A program made the translations under genes and the position numbers. Below the pieces are notes generated by a model. That model ran no database searches and was not told where the DNA came from. It saw only the letters and a program-made list of their open reading frames with translations. From Rhodobacter sp. Har01 (GTDB taxonomy: Bacteria > Pseudomonadota > Alphaproteobacteria > Rhodobacterales > Rhodobacteraceae), in assembly GCF_020564565.1 (NCBI RefSeq), contig NZ_JAJCTD010000006.1:186001-250000 (forward strand): a stretch of DNA of 64,000 nt. The letters run 5' to 3'. Every line of letters begins with the position of its first letter. Within the stretch, counting starts at the first letter, position 1. Positions 8,618 to 18,011 of the stretch are shown in pieces.

Positions 8618-9778
8618 TTAGTCCTGCGTTGTGGCTTTGCGGAAGGGGCCATAGGCGGTGAGAACCTCGATTTCCTCGCCCACGGCGGCACGTTCGGCGG
8701 CCAGGTAGCGGGCGACGGCGTCGCGAAAGCCGGGGTCGGCGATCCAGTGCAGGGAATGGCATTCGACCGGCAGGTAGCCGCGGGCGAGTTTGTGTTCGCC
8801 TTGCGCGCCAGCCTCGACCCGCGACAGGCGCTGGGCGATGGCCCAGTCGATGGCCTGGTAATAGCACAGTTCGAAGTGCAGGCCGGGGTGGTCTTCCAGG
8901 CAGCCCCAGTAGCGGCCGAAAAGGGCATCGCGGCCGATGAAGTTCAGCGCGCCGGCGACGGGGCGGTCGGCGCGGAAGGCCAGCACCAGCAGGATGTCAT
9001 TGCGCATGGTGTCGTGGAAGGCGTCGAAGGCGGCGCGGGTCAGGTAGGGGCGGCCCCATTTGCGGCGGCCGGTGTCCTGGTAGAAGGCCCAGAAGGCGGC
9101 CCAGTGCTGCGGCTCGATCTGGTCGCCGGTCAGGGCGCGGATGGTCAGGCCGGCGGCGCGGGCGGTGTCGCGTTCGCGGCGGATCATCTTGCGCTTGCGG
9201 CTGGAGAGGTCTGCCAGGAAATCGTCGAAGCTCGCATAGCCGCGGTTTTCCCAGTGGAACTGCTGGGTGACGCGGGGCAGCAGGCCGTCGAGGCCGGTCA
9301 GGGCCTGCGCCTCGTCAGGGGTGCAGAAGGTGACGTGCAGCGACGACAGGCCGTTGCCGCGGGTCAGGCCGATGGCCGCGCGGGCAAGGGCTTCGCGGTG
9401 CCGGGGCGGCCCGAGGAAGCGGCGGCCGGTGGCGGGGGTGAAGGGCACGGCAACCTGGAGTTTCGGGTAGTAGCGGCCGCCGGCGCGTTCAAAGGCCTCG
9501 GCCCAGCCCTGGTCGAAGATGTATTCGCCCTGGCTGTGGGTTTTCGCGTAAAGCGGCAGGGCGGCGAGGGGGGTGGCGCCGTCTCGCAGGATCAGCGGCT
9601 TGGGCTGCCAGCCGGTGCCGCGGCCGGTGGAGCCGGAGCGATCGAGCGCGGCCAGGAAGCGGTGGGTGGTGAAAGGATCGACCGGGCGGCCGCCGTCGGC
9701 CTGCTCGGGCGCGGCGAGGGCGTCCCAGGTGGCGGCGTCGATCTCGGTCAGGCTGTCGTGCAGGGTGATCTCGGCCAT
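8618..9778 (-). CDS. GNAT-superfamily acyltransferase (FemAB / peptidogalycan-biosynthesis-like)
   Basis: A 386-residue protein of the family once called DUF482, now placed with FemAB-like GNAT acyltransferases. It opens with ITLHDSLTEIDAATWDAL, has SRKRKMIRRERDTARAAG and the acyl-CoA-type fold region around KWGRPYLTRAAFD, and ends in PVECHSLHWIADPGF, which recurs in this family. The start at 9778 avoids a proline-rich run-on from the intergenic repeat. Members probably transfer an acyl or aminoacyl group; the substrate is unknown. A family 2 repeat lies just upstream. Confidence 0.82.
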   Translation of the reverse strand: MAEITLHDSLTEIDAATWDALAAPEQADGGRPVDPFTTHRFLAALDRSGSTGRGTGWQPKPLILRDGATPLAALPLYAKTHSQGEYIFDQGWAEAFERAGGRYYPKLQVAVPFTPATGRRFLGPPRHREALARAAIGLTRGNGLSSLHVTFCTPDEAQALTGLDGLLPRVTQQFHWENRGYASFDDFLADLSSRKRKMIRRERDTARAAGLTIRALTGDQIEPQHWAAFWAFYQDTGRRKWGRPYLTRAAFDAFHDTMRNDILLVLAFRADRPVAGALNFIGRDALFGRYWGCLEDHPGLHFELCYYQAIDWAIAQRLSRVEAGAQGEHKLARGYLPVECHSLHWIADPGFRDAVARYLAAERAAVGEEIEVLTAYGPFRKATTQD

Positions 9779-9800
9779 GGCGCCTTTCTGGCGGCAGACC

Positions 9801-9853
9801 CCGGGGGGCTGTGCGCCCCCCGGACCCCCCGCAGGATATTTCCGCAGAGAGGA
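9801..9853 (-). repeat. GC-hairpin / ATATCCC repeat (family 2, copy C)
   Basis: The plus strand reads CCGGGGGGC-TGTGC-GCCCCCCGG, then ACCCCCCGCAGGATATTTCC and GCAGAGAGGAA. It sits 23 bases beyond the stop of the glycerophosphodiesterase gene (stop at 9877, minus strand) with the same polarity toward that gene as the other copies. Confidence 0.75.
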
Positions 9854-9876
9854 AGGTGGGGGGGTCTTGCCGGGCG

Positions 9877-10650
9877 TCAAGTCGGAAGCGGCGGGAGGTA
9901 GCCTTCGAAGGTGACGTTCTGGGCGATCTGGCGGGCCTGGGCTTCCTGATCGGGCGAGCGGATGGTCCAGCACAGGATGGCGGCGCCCCGGGATTTCAGG
10001 TCGGCGACGCGCGGGCGGGCCAGGTCGGCGGCCTCGTGGCTGATGAAGCTGGAGAGGGTGGGGTCATAATCGGGGATGGCGCGGAGGCGGGCGCAGATGG
10101 CTTCGGGCAGCGGGTGCCAGCTTTCGGGGTCGTAGGCGGCGGTGGTCAGGCCGCGGGGGATCTGCGGGGCGAGCCGGGCCATGTGGGACATGCAGGCGGG
10201 GTTGAAGGACATCACGGCGACCGGGCCGGGGTAGTGTTCCAGGGCCTTGGCGGTGGCGGATTCCAGACGGCCGTCGGTGGGGCCCATCACCAGGGACTGG
10301 TCCTTGAGTTCGATCAGCAGGGGGACGCGGCCGGCGACAAGGGCCAGGGTTTCGGCGAGGGTGGGGATGGTGTCGCTGCTGTCCTTCAGCCGGATGCGAA
10401 CGAGGTCGGCGGCGCTGCGAGCGGCGACCGGGCCGGTCTCGTGGGTCAGGCGGTCGAGGGTTTCGTCGTGGAACACCATCGGCACGCCATCGGCGCTGAG
10501 CTGCAGGTCGATCTCGATGCCGTAGCCAGCGTCGAGCGCGGCCTGGATTGCGGCGGGGGAATTCTCGACCCTGCCCAGCGCGCGGTCATGCAGGGCGCGG
10601 TGGGCGAGGGGGGCCCTGAGGAAGACCTCCGGCAGGGGCACGCGGGCCAT
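9877..10650 (-). CDS. Glycerophosphodiester phosphodiesterase
   Basis: A 257-residue cytoplasmic GDPD. It has the catalytic and metal-site motifs of the family: HRALHD near residue 17, ENSPAAIQAALDAG, GIEIDLQLSADG and VFHDETLDRLT, then LLIELKD. It hydrolyses deacylated phospholipids such as glycerophosphocholine to sn-glycerol 3-phosphate and an alcohol. The absence of a signal peptide fits a UgpQ-like cytosolic enzyme. The start at 10650 lies 2 bases past the ridA-like stop, so the two are likely one operon. The long upstream open frame is not coding. Confidence 0.9.
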   Translation of the reverse strand: MARVPLPEVFLRAPLAHRALHDRALGRVENSPAAIQAALDAGYGIEIDLQLSADGVPMVFHDETLDRLTHETGPVAARSAADLVRIRLKDSSDTIPTLAETLALVAGRVPLLIELKDQSLVMGPTDGRLESATAKALEHYPGPVAVMSFNPACMSHMARLAPQIPRGLTTAAYDPESWHPLPEAICARLRAIPDYDPTLSSFISHEAADLARPRVADLKSRGAAILCWTIRSPDQEAQARQIAQNVTFEGYLPPLPT

Positions 10651-10652
10651 CT

Positions 10653-11114
10653 CTAGCGGATCTCGAAGATCGCCTCGATCTCGACGGCCACGCCCAGCGG
10701 CAGCGAGGCGGCCGAGACGGCCGAGCGGGCGTGGCGGCCGGCATCGCCCAGGACCGCGACGAGGAGGTCGGAGGCGCCGTTGACCACCTTGGGCTGGTCG
10801 GTGAAGTCGGCGGTCGAGTTGACGAAGCCCACCAGTTTCACCGCCCGGACGACGCGCGCGAGATCGCCGTCGCAGGCACGCTTGACCTGGGCGAGGATCG
10901 ACAGCGCGCAGCGGCGCGCCGCCTGGGCGCCCTGGTCCACGGTCAGATCGGCGCCCAGCTTGCCCTTGATCAGGCCGGCCTCGTCCTGGCTGATCTGGCC
11001 CGAGACATGGACAAGATTTCCGACGGCCACGAAGGGCACGTAGTTGGCGGCGGGGGCGGGGGCTTCCGGCAGGCTCAGGCCAAGCTCTGCCAGCCGGGTT
11101 TCGACGCTGGACAT
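10653..11114 (-). CDS. RidA-family protein (YjgF/YER057c/UK114)
   Basis: A 153-residue protein. The RidA fold is seen from NYVPFVAVGNLVHVSGQIS through VRAVKLVGFVNSTADF to HARSAVSAASLPLGVAVEIEA, with the Arg of HARSAV that grips the carboxylate of the imine substrate. The group to which it belongs has a longer N-terminus (about 25 extra residues) than canonical RidA of about 130 residues. RidA removes reactive enamines and imines made by PLP enzymes; whether this paralogue does so is inferred. It is cotranscribed with the downstream phosphodiesterase gene. Confidence 0.9.
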   Translation of the reverse strand: MSSVETRLAELGLSLPEAPAPAANYVPFVAVGNLVHVSGQISQDEAGLIKGKLGADLTVDQGAQAARRCALSILAQVKRACDGDLARVVRAVKLVGFVNSTADFTDQPKVVNGASDLLVAVLGDAGRHARSAVSAASLPLGVAVEIEAIFEIR

Positions 11115-11586
11115 GGGGGGTCTCCGGTGGGTCGGGGCAATTGCGGCAGCCTAGCCGGGCCGGATGGGGCCGGCAAGGGCGGTGGCCCAGAATGGCCCGG
11201 GCAGCTGGCCATGGAAGATCAGGGACTTGGAGAGCCGAATTCAGGACGTGAGGGCCGTTCCCGATCCGGGCCGGTTTGCCCGCGGCCCTTGCCCCGCGCG
11301 CCTGCCGGGCCGCCCGGGCCGCCTTGCCGGAGCGCCGGGCCTGCCCGCTGCGGGTGGCCATCCCGAACGGCGGCTCTGGGACAGCCCGCGCGGGATGCCG
11401 TATCGGCTGGTCGGCCCGCCCCTGCGGCCCTGCAGCGGCCTTGGCGCCGCCCTGGCCGTTCCCCGCCGCGCCGGCCGAAAGCCGGTTGTCTTGCCCCGAC
11501 GCAAACCGTATGGCTTTTGCAGACGGGCCCAGGCGGCGGTGGGCCGAAGGCCCGGCGGTGGCCTGACCTTGGTAGGCAGGATGGGT
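11115..11586. other. 472-base gap without a recognisable gene
   Basis: A very GC-rich stretch between the ridA-like start and mlaA. All six frames are long open because of the base composition, but none gives a sequence I recognise or a Shine-Dalgarno-supported start. It must hold the promoters for both flanking genes, which diverge. A palindrome-rich stretch lies around 11280-11360. I see no convincing RNA gene. Confidence 0.5.
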
Positions 11587-12345
11587 ATGAGGAATTCTTG
11601 CATGCGGCCGGGGCTGGTTGCGGTGCTGTTGCTGGCGGGATGCGCCGGGGCACCTGCTTCGCAAGGCATTCACGACCCGCTGGAATCCTTCAACCGGGCC
11701 GTGCATGCCTCGAACAAGACCTCGGACCGGCTGCTGGTTCGCCCGGCCTCGCAGGCCTATGGCGCAGTGGTGCCGGAACCGCTGCGGCAAGGCGTGTCGA
11801 ACCTCGCCGACGTTCTGGCGCTGCCGGGAGACATTGCCAATGGCCTGTTGCAGGGCAATGTCGAGGAAGCCGGAACCAACCTGGTGCGGCTGGCCGTCAA
11901 CCTGACCTTCGGTCTGGGCGGCGTGATCGACTTTGCCGACGCGGCGGGCATTCCCGAACACAAGACCGATTTCGGCGAGACCCTTGCGGTCTGGGGCGTG
12001 GGCGAGGGGCCGTATCTGGAACTGCCGGTGCTGGGGCCGTCGACCGCGCGGGATGCCGTCGGCTCGGTGGTGGATCTGGCGTTGAACCCGTTGAACGGCG
12101 TGCTGGAGGGCGACGACCGGATCGCGGCGGCTGCGGCCGGGGTGCTGTCACGGCTAAATGATCGCTACCGCTATTCCGCCACGGTCGACTCGATCCTATA
12201 TGACAGCGCCGACAGCTATGCGCAGGCGCGGCTTCTCTACCTGCAAAACCGTCGTTTTGCCCTGGGCCAGTCCGGCGGTGGCGCGGCAGAGGGCGCGACC
12301 GACGACAGCTTCATCGACCCCTACGAGGACCCCTATGGCCAGTAA
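11587..12345 (+). CDS. mlaA: MlaA (VacJ) family outer-membrane lipoprotein
   Basis: About 252 residues. A short lipoprotein signal (LVAVLLLAGCAG, lipobox Cys near residue 18) is followed by the VacJ signature DPLESFNRAVHASNKT and the domain with NLADVLALPGDIANGLLQGN, LGGVIDFADAAGIPEHKTDFGETLAVWGVGEGPYLELPVLGPS (quoted in part). MlaA forms a pore in the outer membrane that removes misplaced phospholipid and hands it to MlaC. The start is ambiguous: ATG at 11581, 11587 or 11602. I take 11587, which has AGG six bases upstream. Its end overlaps mlaC by 11 bases. No mlaDEF inner-membrane genes are nearby. Confidence 0.9.
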   Translation: MRNSCMRPGLVAVLLLAGCAGAPASQGIHDPLESFNRAVHASNKTSDRLLVRPASQAYGAVVPEPLRQGVSNLADVLALPGDIANGLLQGNVEEAGTNLVRLAVNLTFGLGGVIDFADAAGIPEHKTDFGETLAVWGVGEGPYLELPVLGPSTARDAVGSVVDLALNPLNGVLEGDDRIAAAAAGVLSRLNDRYRYSATVDSILYDSADSYAQARLLYLQNRRFALGQSGGGAAEGATDDSFIDPYEDPYGQ

Positions 12346-12940
12346 TCCCCTGCTGTCTCGTCGCGCCTTTGTCGGTGCGGGCCTTGCCGCCGCCGCTGCC
12401 TTCGGCGCGCTGCCGGCCGCGGCGCTGAGCGTGGATGAGGCGCGGGCGCTGATCGACAAGGTGGTGGCGGACATCAACGGCGTGATCAACTCGGGCAAGT
12501 CCGAGGCGCAGATGATGCCGTCGTTCGAAAAGCTGTTCGCCCGCTATGCCGACGTGCCGACCATTGCCCGCAGCGCGCTGGGCGTGGCCGCGCGTTCGGC
12601 GTCGAACGCGCAGATGAAGGCCTTTACCAAGGCCTTCCAGCACTACATCAGCCACAAATACGGCCGCCGCTTCCGCGAGTTCATCGGCGGCAAGATCGAG
12701 GTGAAGGACGCCCGCCCGCTGAAAAGCTACTATGAGGTGATCTCGACCGCCTACCTGAAGGGCGAGGCGCCGTTCGAGGTGCGCTGGCACGTCGGCGACA
12801 AGTCGGGCAAGAACCTGTTCTTCAACATCATCATCGAAGGCGTCAACATGCTGGCCAGCGAGCGCACCGAGATCGGCGCCATGCTGGACAAGCGCAAGGG
12901 CAACATCGACGCCCTGATCGCCGACCTGAACGCGACCTGA
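12335..12940 (+). CDS. mlaC: MlaC family periplasmic phospholipid-binding protein
   Basis: A 201-residue protein starting at 12335 inside the end of mlaA. The N-terminus is a twin-arginine signal (LLSRRAFVGAG then a weakly hydrophobic Ala-rich core ending ALPAAALS), unlike the Sec signal of E. coli MlaC. The mature part has the MlaC/Ttg2 fold motifs: RYADVPTIARSALG, TKAFQHYISHKYGRRF, IISTAYL-type strands and FNIIIEGVNMLASER. It ferries phospholipid between MlaA in the outer membrane and the inner-membrane Mla complex. The overlap with mlaA implies coupled synthesis of the two partners. Confidence 0.9.
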   Translation: MASNPLLSRRAFVGAGLAAAAAFGALPAAALSVDEARALIDKVVADINGVINSGKSEAQMMPSFEKLFARYADVPTIARSALGVAARSASNAQMKAFTKAFQHYISHKYGRRFREFIGGKIEVKDARPLKSYYEVISTAYLKGEAPFEVRWHVGDKSGKNLFFNIIIEGVNMLASERTEIGAMLDKRKGNIDALIADLNAT

Positions 12941-12966
12941 CCACCTGCGGGCCGCAAAGGCCGGCG

Positions 12967-15174
12967 TCAGTTGTCCGTGCCCAGAACGTCGTTCAGGATG
13001 CGGTCGGCGAGGTCGTCTTCGGTCATGCCGGGCTGGTTGGGGTTCGAGCCGTCGAAGTAGGGCACGTCTTCGGGCTGGACGAAATCGTCGGGGTTGTAGG
13101 GGGCCGGGGCGGTGCCGCCGGGCGGTGGGGCGACGGTGCTGGGCGGAATCTCGGATTGCAGGGGTTTTGCTTCGCTGCCCTCGCTGATGCGGACCATCAC
13201 TTCGTGCCAGATCTCGGCCGGCAGGCCGCCGCCGGTGACGCCGGTCAGGGGCGTGTTGTCGTCGTAGCCCAGCCAGACCCCCACCACGTAGTCGGCGGTG
13301 AAGCCGACGAACCAGGCGTCGCGCGCGGCCTGGGTCGTGCCGGTCTTGCCGGCGGCTTCGCGCCCGTCCAGCTTGGCGCGGGTGCCGGTGCCCTGCTCGA
13401 TGACCTGGGTCATCATGTAGATCAGCGCGTGGGCGGCGGTCTCGCTGATCACCCGCTCGCCGATGCCGCCGCCCTGGCCGAACAGCGCCTCGTCCTCGTC
13501 CTTGAGCTTCAGCGCCACCAGGCCGTAAGGCGTGACCGACGAGCCGCCGTTGAGGATGCCGGCATAGGCGCCGGTCATGTCGATCAGCGTCGATTCGCCC
13601 GCCCCCAGCGCCAGCGCCGGCCCGTCGGCCAGGTTCTGCGCCACGCCGAAATCGGTGGCGACCTTCTTGACCAGATCGCGGCCCACCATCTCGGAGATCT
13701 TCACCGCCGGGATGTTGCGGCTTTCGGCCAGGGCCTGGGTCAGGGTGATCATGCCCTTGAACTGGTTGTCATAGTTCTTGGGGGCATAGTTGCCGGAACC
13801 GGGAACGTAGATGCTGTAGGGGCTGTCGTCGACATAGTCGAGCGGGCTGTAGCCCAGGTCCATCGCCACGGCATAGACGAAGGGCTTGAACGCCGATCCG
13901 GTCTGCCGCAATGCCTGCGTGGCGCGGTTGAAATCGCCCGCCTGCGGCAGGTCGCGGCCGCCCACCATGCCGCGCACGGCGCCATCCGCGCTCATCACCA
14001 CGATGGCGGCCTGGGCTTTCGAGCCCGCTTTCACCTTGTTCTCGAACACCCATTTCAGCGCCTCTTCGGCCTGCGCCTGAATGGTCTGGTCCAGCGTCGT
14101 CTCCATGATGACGTCTTCGGTGGTGTCGCGGGCCAGGTAGTCGGGCGTGGTCTCCATCACCCAGTCGGCGAAGAAGCCGCCGTTCTTCTGCGCCGCCGCC
14201 TTGGACAGCTGCGCGGGGTTGGCGCGGGCCTCTTCGGCCTCGGCCTGGGTCAGGTAGCCCTGTTCCTCCATCAGGCCGATCACCACGGCGGCGCGGTTGC
14301 GGGCGCGGTCCATGCTGGAGGTGGGCGAATAGGTCGAGGGGGCCTTGAGAAGGCCGGCCAGCATGGCGGCCTCGGCCGCGTTCACGTCGGCGGCGGACTT
14401 GCCGAAGTAGCGCTGCGCCGCCGCTTCAAAGCCGCGGGCGCCGGCGCCCAGGTAGGCGCGGTTGAAGTAGATCGTCAGGATGTCTTCCTTGGAATACTTC
14501 ACCTCCATCGCCATGGCGTAGGGCACTTCCTTGATCTTGCGCCACATGCCACCCGACCGGCAGTCCTTTTCGTATTCGCCTTCCGATTTCCACTTGGTGG
14601 AATCGTAGCTGACCCCCAGGCAGAGGAGTTTCGCCACCTGCTGGGTGATGGTCGAGCCGCCGTTGCCTTCGAACGGCCCCCGGCCTGCGGCCAGATTGAT
14701 GCGGACGGCGCTGGCGATGCCGCGGGGCGAAATGCCGAAGTGCCAATAGAACCGCTTGTCCTCGGTCGCGACCACGGCGTCGTGCAGGTAGGGCGAGACG
14801 GTGGTGGCGGTGACCTGGCCGCCGAAGGTTTCGCCGCGCCAGGCGAAGACGCGGCCGTCGCGGTCCAGCATGGTGACCGAGCCGCGGGCGCGGCCGTCCA
14901 GCTGGGCGGACAGGTCGGGAAGCTGCGAATAGAAGTAGAAGACGATGCCGGCGTAGACCAGCACGGCCACTGCGGTCAGCCGCCAGAGAACGGCCCAGAT
15001 CATGCGCCAGACGAACAGGATCGAGCCGAGGATCAGGCCATGCTTGCGGCGCGGGCGACGCGGCTTGGGCGCGCGCTTCTGCGGTGCGGGTTTCTTCGCC
15101 GCCGCATTCGCTGCCGCGCGCGCATACCTCTTGTCCGCCACGAGGGGCGATTTGCCCCTGCCACCCGATGCCAT
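12967..15174 (-). CDS. Class A penicillin-binding protein (PBP1A type)
   Basis: A 735-residue bifunctional peptidoglycan synthase. A basic cytoplasmic N-terminus (about 1-48) precedes one membrane span (about 50-85). The GT51 glycosyltransferase has its catalytic Glu in VVATEDKRFYWH (about 137) plus GGSTITQQVAKLL. The transpeptidase has SxxK as GSAFKPF (about 428), SRN in AESRNIP (about 483) and KTG in AAGKTGTTQ (about 607), all intact. It polymerises lipid II and cross-links stem peptides. The C-terminal 60 residues are Pro/Asp-rich and probably disordered. It is convergent with mlaC and divergent from glnK. Confidence 0.94.
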   Translation of the reverse strand: MASGGRGKSPLVADKRYARAAANAAAKKPAPQKRAPKPRRPRRKHGLILGSILFVWRMIWAVLWRLTAVAVLVYAGIVFYFYSQLPDLSAQLDGRARGSVTMLDRDGRVFAWRGETFGGQVTATTVSPYLHDAVVATEDKRFYWHFGISPRGIASAVRINLAAGRGPFEGNGGSTITQQVAKLLCLGVSYDSTKWKSEGEYEKDCRSGGMWRKIKEVPYAMAMEVKYSKEDILTIYFNRAYLGAGARGFEAAAQRYFGKSAADVNAAEAAMLAGLLKAPSTYSPTSSMDRARNRAAVVIGLMEEQGYLTQAEAEEARANPAQLSKAAAQKNGGFFADWVMETTPDYLARDTTEDVIMETTLDQTIQAQAEEALKWVFENKVKAGSKAQAAIVVMSADGAVRGMVGGRDLPQAGDFNRATQALRQTGSAFKPFVYAVAMDLGYSPLDYVDDSPYSIYVPGSGNYAPKNYDNQFKGMITLTQALAESRNIPAVKISEMVGRDLVKKVATDFGVAQNLADGPALALGAGESTLIDMTGAYAGILNGGSSVTPYGLVALKLKDEDEALFGQGGGIGERVISETAAHALIYMMTQVIEQGTGTRAKLDGREAAGKTGTTQAARDAWFVGFTADYVVGVWLGYDDNTPLTGVTGGGLPAEIWHEVMVRISEGSEAKPLQSEIPPSTVAPPPGGTAPAPYNPDDFVQPEDVPYFDGSNPNQPGMTEDDLADRILNDVLGTDN

Positions 15175-15263
15175 CGTTAAACTGCCCGCGTTCTTTGCGT
15201 CTTCGTTCTTGGGGCGTGAAGATAGCCGTCTTTTGCCGCAATGCGAAGAGCGGCTTGGGATGA

Positions 15264-15782
<519 letters not shown>

Positions 15783-15798
15783 GCGTCGGGGGAAGGGG

Positions 15799-17220
15799 AT
15801 GAACGCGATGAAACCATTGATGAAACTGCTGGGCCCGGGGGTGGCGCTTGCAGCGCTGACCGCCTTGCCTGCGCTGGCGCAGGACGGGCCGATCAAGAAC
15901 CCCGATGTCGCGGCCATGGCCGGGATGGTGGACAAGGGCGACACCACCTGGATGCTGATTTCGTCGGCGCTGGTGCTGCTGATGTCGATCCCGGCGCTGG
16001 CGCTGTTCTACGGCGGCCTGGTGCGGACGAAGAACATGCTGAGCCTGCTGATGCAGGTGTTCATGATCGTGTCGCTGGCGGCGCTGCTCTGGGTCGCCTA
16101 CGGCTATTCGCTGGCCTTCACCAGCGGCGGGCCGTTCATCGGCGGGCTGTCGAAGGCCTTCCTGGCGAACGTCAGCACCGGCACCTTTGCCGCGACCTTC
16201 TCGAACAACGTCTACATTCCGGAATATGCCTTCGTCATCTTCCAGATGACATTCGCCTGCATCACCCCGGCCCTGATCGTTGGCGCCTTTGCCGAGCGGA
16301 TCAAGTTCTGGCCGCTGATGCTGTTCGTGGCGGCCTGGCTGACGCTGGTCTATTTCCCGATGGCGCACATGGTCTGGTACTGGGCGGGCCCGGACTTCCT
16401 GGCTGACCTGCCGGGCGACTATGGCATGCTGTGGGGTTGGGGCGCGCTGGATTTTGCCGGTGGCACGGTCGTGCACATCAACGCCGGGATCGCGGGCCTT
16501 GTCGGCTGCATCGTGGTCGGCAAGCGGCTGGGCTTCAACAAGGAAGCCATGCCGCCGCACAGCCTGACCATGACCATGATCGGCGCCTCGCTGCTGTGGA
16601 TCGGCTGGTTCGGCTTCAACGCCGGGTCCAACCTGGAATCGAATGGTCTGGCCGCGCTGGCCTTCCTGAACACCTTCGTCGCCACGGCCGCCGCCACGCT
16701 GTCGTGGAGCTTTGTCGAGCAGGCCTCGCACGGCCGTCCGTCGCTCCTGGGTGCGGTCACCGGTGCGGTGGCGGGTCTGGTCGCGATCACCCCGGCGGCC
16801 GGCTTTGCCTCGCCGATGGGGGCGATGATGCTGGGCCTGATCGTTTCGCCGATCTGCTATCTGTTCGTCAGCAAGGTGAAGAAGGCGTTCGGCTATGACG
16901 ACAGCCTGGACGTGTTCGGCGTGCACTGCATCGGCGGCATCGTCGGCGCCATCGGCACCGGCATCGTGGCAGACCCGTCGCTTGGCGGTCAGGGCTGGTA
17001 TGACTACACCGTCTTCCCGGCGGTGGCGGGCACCTACGACATGGCCGCCCAGATCATCACCCAGGCCAAGGCCGTCGGCGTGACGCTGGTCTGGTCGGGT
17101 GGCGTGTCGCTGGTGCTGTTCCTGGTGATCAAGGCGATCTTCGGCCTGCGGCCGACGCCGGACGACGAACGCCAGGGCCTGGACCAGGTCTCGCACGGCG
17201 AAAGCGCCTACAACTACTGA
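15799..17220 (+). CDS. amtB: Ammonium transporter AmtB
   Basis: A 473-residue channel with a cleavable signal peptide (ending ALPALAQ, about residue 28) and eleven membrane spans. The twin pore histidines are present in MAHMVWYW and in FGVHCIGG, and the family signatures (DFAGGTVVHINAG, LLWIGWFGFNAGS) are intact. It conducts ammonium across the inner membrane and is blocked by GlnK when nitrogen is plentiful. The start at 15799 follows GGAAGGGG. Transcription probably ends at the hairpin at 17311-17339. Confidence 0.95.
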   Translation: MNAMKPLMKLLGPGVALAALTALPALAQDGPIKNPDVAAMAGMVDKGDTTWMLISSALVLLMSIPALALFYGGLVRTKNMLSLLMQVFMIVSLAALLWVAYGYSLAFTSGGPFIGGLSKAFLANVSTGTFAATFSNNVYIPEYAFVIFQMTFACITPALIVGAFAERIKFWPLMLFVAAWLTLVYFPMAHMVWYWAGPDFLADLPGDYGMLWGWGALDFAGGTVVHINAGIAGLVGCIVVGKRLGFNKEAMPPHSLTMTMIGASLLWIGWFGFNAGSNLESNGLAALAFLNTFVATAAATLSWSFVEQASHGRPSLLGAVTGAVAGLVAITPAAGFASPMGAMMLGLIVSPICYLFVSKVKKAFGYDDSLDVFGVHCIGGIVGAIGTGIVADPSLGGQGWYDYTVFPAVAGTYDMAAQIITQAKAVGVTLVWSGGVSLVLFLVIKAIFGLRPTPDDERQGLDQVSHGESAYNY

Positions 17221-17310
17221 TCCCCGGGCGGCCGGGCGGTCCTCCCCCGCCCCGGCCTCTCGGACCTTGCGCGGGCGCTCTCTCTCCTCCCGGCGCCTGC
17301 GCAGACGGAC

Positions 17311-17339
17311 GGCCCGCATCCCCACGGATGCGGGCCTTT
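17311..17339 (+). terminator. Intrinsic terminator of glnK-amtB
   Basis: A perfect 11-bp GC-rich stem (GGCCCGCATCC / GGATGCGGGCC) with a 4-base loop (CCAC), followed by TTT. It begins 90 bases after the amtB stop and ends a few bases before the convergent protease gene stops at 17346. This is the cleanest Rho-independent terminator in the window, though its T tract is short. Confidence 0.85.
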
Positions 17340-17345
17340 CGCTGT

Positions 17346-18011
17346 TCAGGGGGGCGGCGGGATCACGGCGATGGTGATCGCGCGCGGATAGCCCTGCAAA
17401 GGGCCCGAGGCGACGGCGACCCCGGCGATGGCCCAGCCGTCGCCCTGCCGGGCCAGCAGCGGCGCACCGGAATTGCCCGAGACCGCGCGGCAGTCCAGCA
17501 CCACCCGCGCGGTGGCGGTAAGGCGGTCGCCGTCCAGATAGGGGCAGGGCCGGGCCTGCGGTCGGGCTGAGGGCGCGGTGCGGTCGTAGCCGAAGAGCAG
17601 GGTCTGGTCGGGGAAGGCCGCGCTGGAAACCGGCAGCGGCGCGGCTTCGGTCACCGGCCGGTCAAGCCGCAGGAAGGCGATGTCGGGCGGCACGGTGCCG
17701 GGCGGGGCCGCGGGTCGCAGGATCTGCGCGCCGCGGCGGGTTTCCACGGCGGTGTCGCCGGACAGGCCGGCTGCAAACCAGACGCCTTCGGCGCGGATCT
17801 CTTCCGGCAGGCAATGGCCGGCGGTCAGCACGAGGTCGGGGGCGATCAGGGTGGCGGTGCAGATCGCCCGGCCGGGGGCAGGGGTTTCCTGATAGGACAG
17901 CCGGCCAACGGCGGCGGGCATGTCCTGCGCCGTGGCAGGCAGGGCCAGCGCGGCGACAAGCGCCGCGCCGGCCAGAAGGGGCCGCTGGCCGCTAGGCAAG
18001 GACCTGGGCAA
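17346..18011 (-). CDS. Secreted trypsin-like serine protease
   Basis: A 221-residue protein with a Sec signal peptide (hydrophobic about 11-27, cleavage near ATAQ-D). The chymotrypsin-family triad is complete: His66 in TAGHC, Asp110 in PDIAFLRL and Ser181 in SGNSGAPL. The domain is short and lacks a PDZ domain, so it is not DegP; it resembles the small trypsin-like proteases of alphaproteobacteria with unknown substrates. The start at 18011 overlaps the end of the upstream aminotransferase gene by 20 bases. Confidence 0.87.
   Translation of the reverse strand: MPRSLPSGQRPLLAGAALVAALALPATAQDMPAAVGRLSYQETPAPGRAICTATLIAPDLVLTAGHCLPEEIRAEGVWFAAGLSGDTAVETRRGAQILRPAAPPGTVPPDIAFLRLDRPVTEAAPLPVSSAAFPDQTLLFGYDRTAPSARPQARPCPYLDGDRLTATARVVLDCRAVSGNSGAPLLARQGDGWAIAGVAVASGPLQGYPRAITIAVIPPPP

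Noticed and set aside
9877..11961. A 694-codon extension of the glycerophosphodiesterase frame
   Set aside because: The family N-terminus begins at 10650. The upstream part crosses the ridA-like and mlaA genes and has no similarity to anything.
13156..15180. A 674-codon open frame antisense to the class A penicillin-binding protein
   Set aside because: It is the mirror of a clearly conserved gene with intact catalytic motifs; its own translation is Gly/His/Arg-rich without any family signature. High GC content opens antisense frames.
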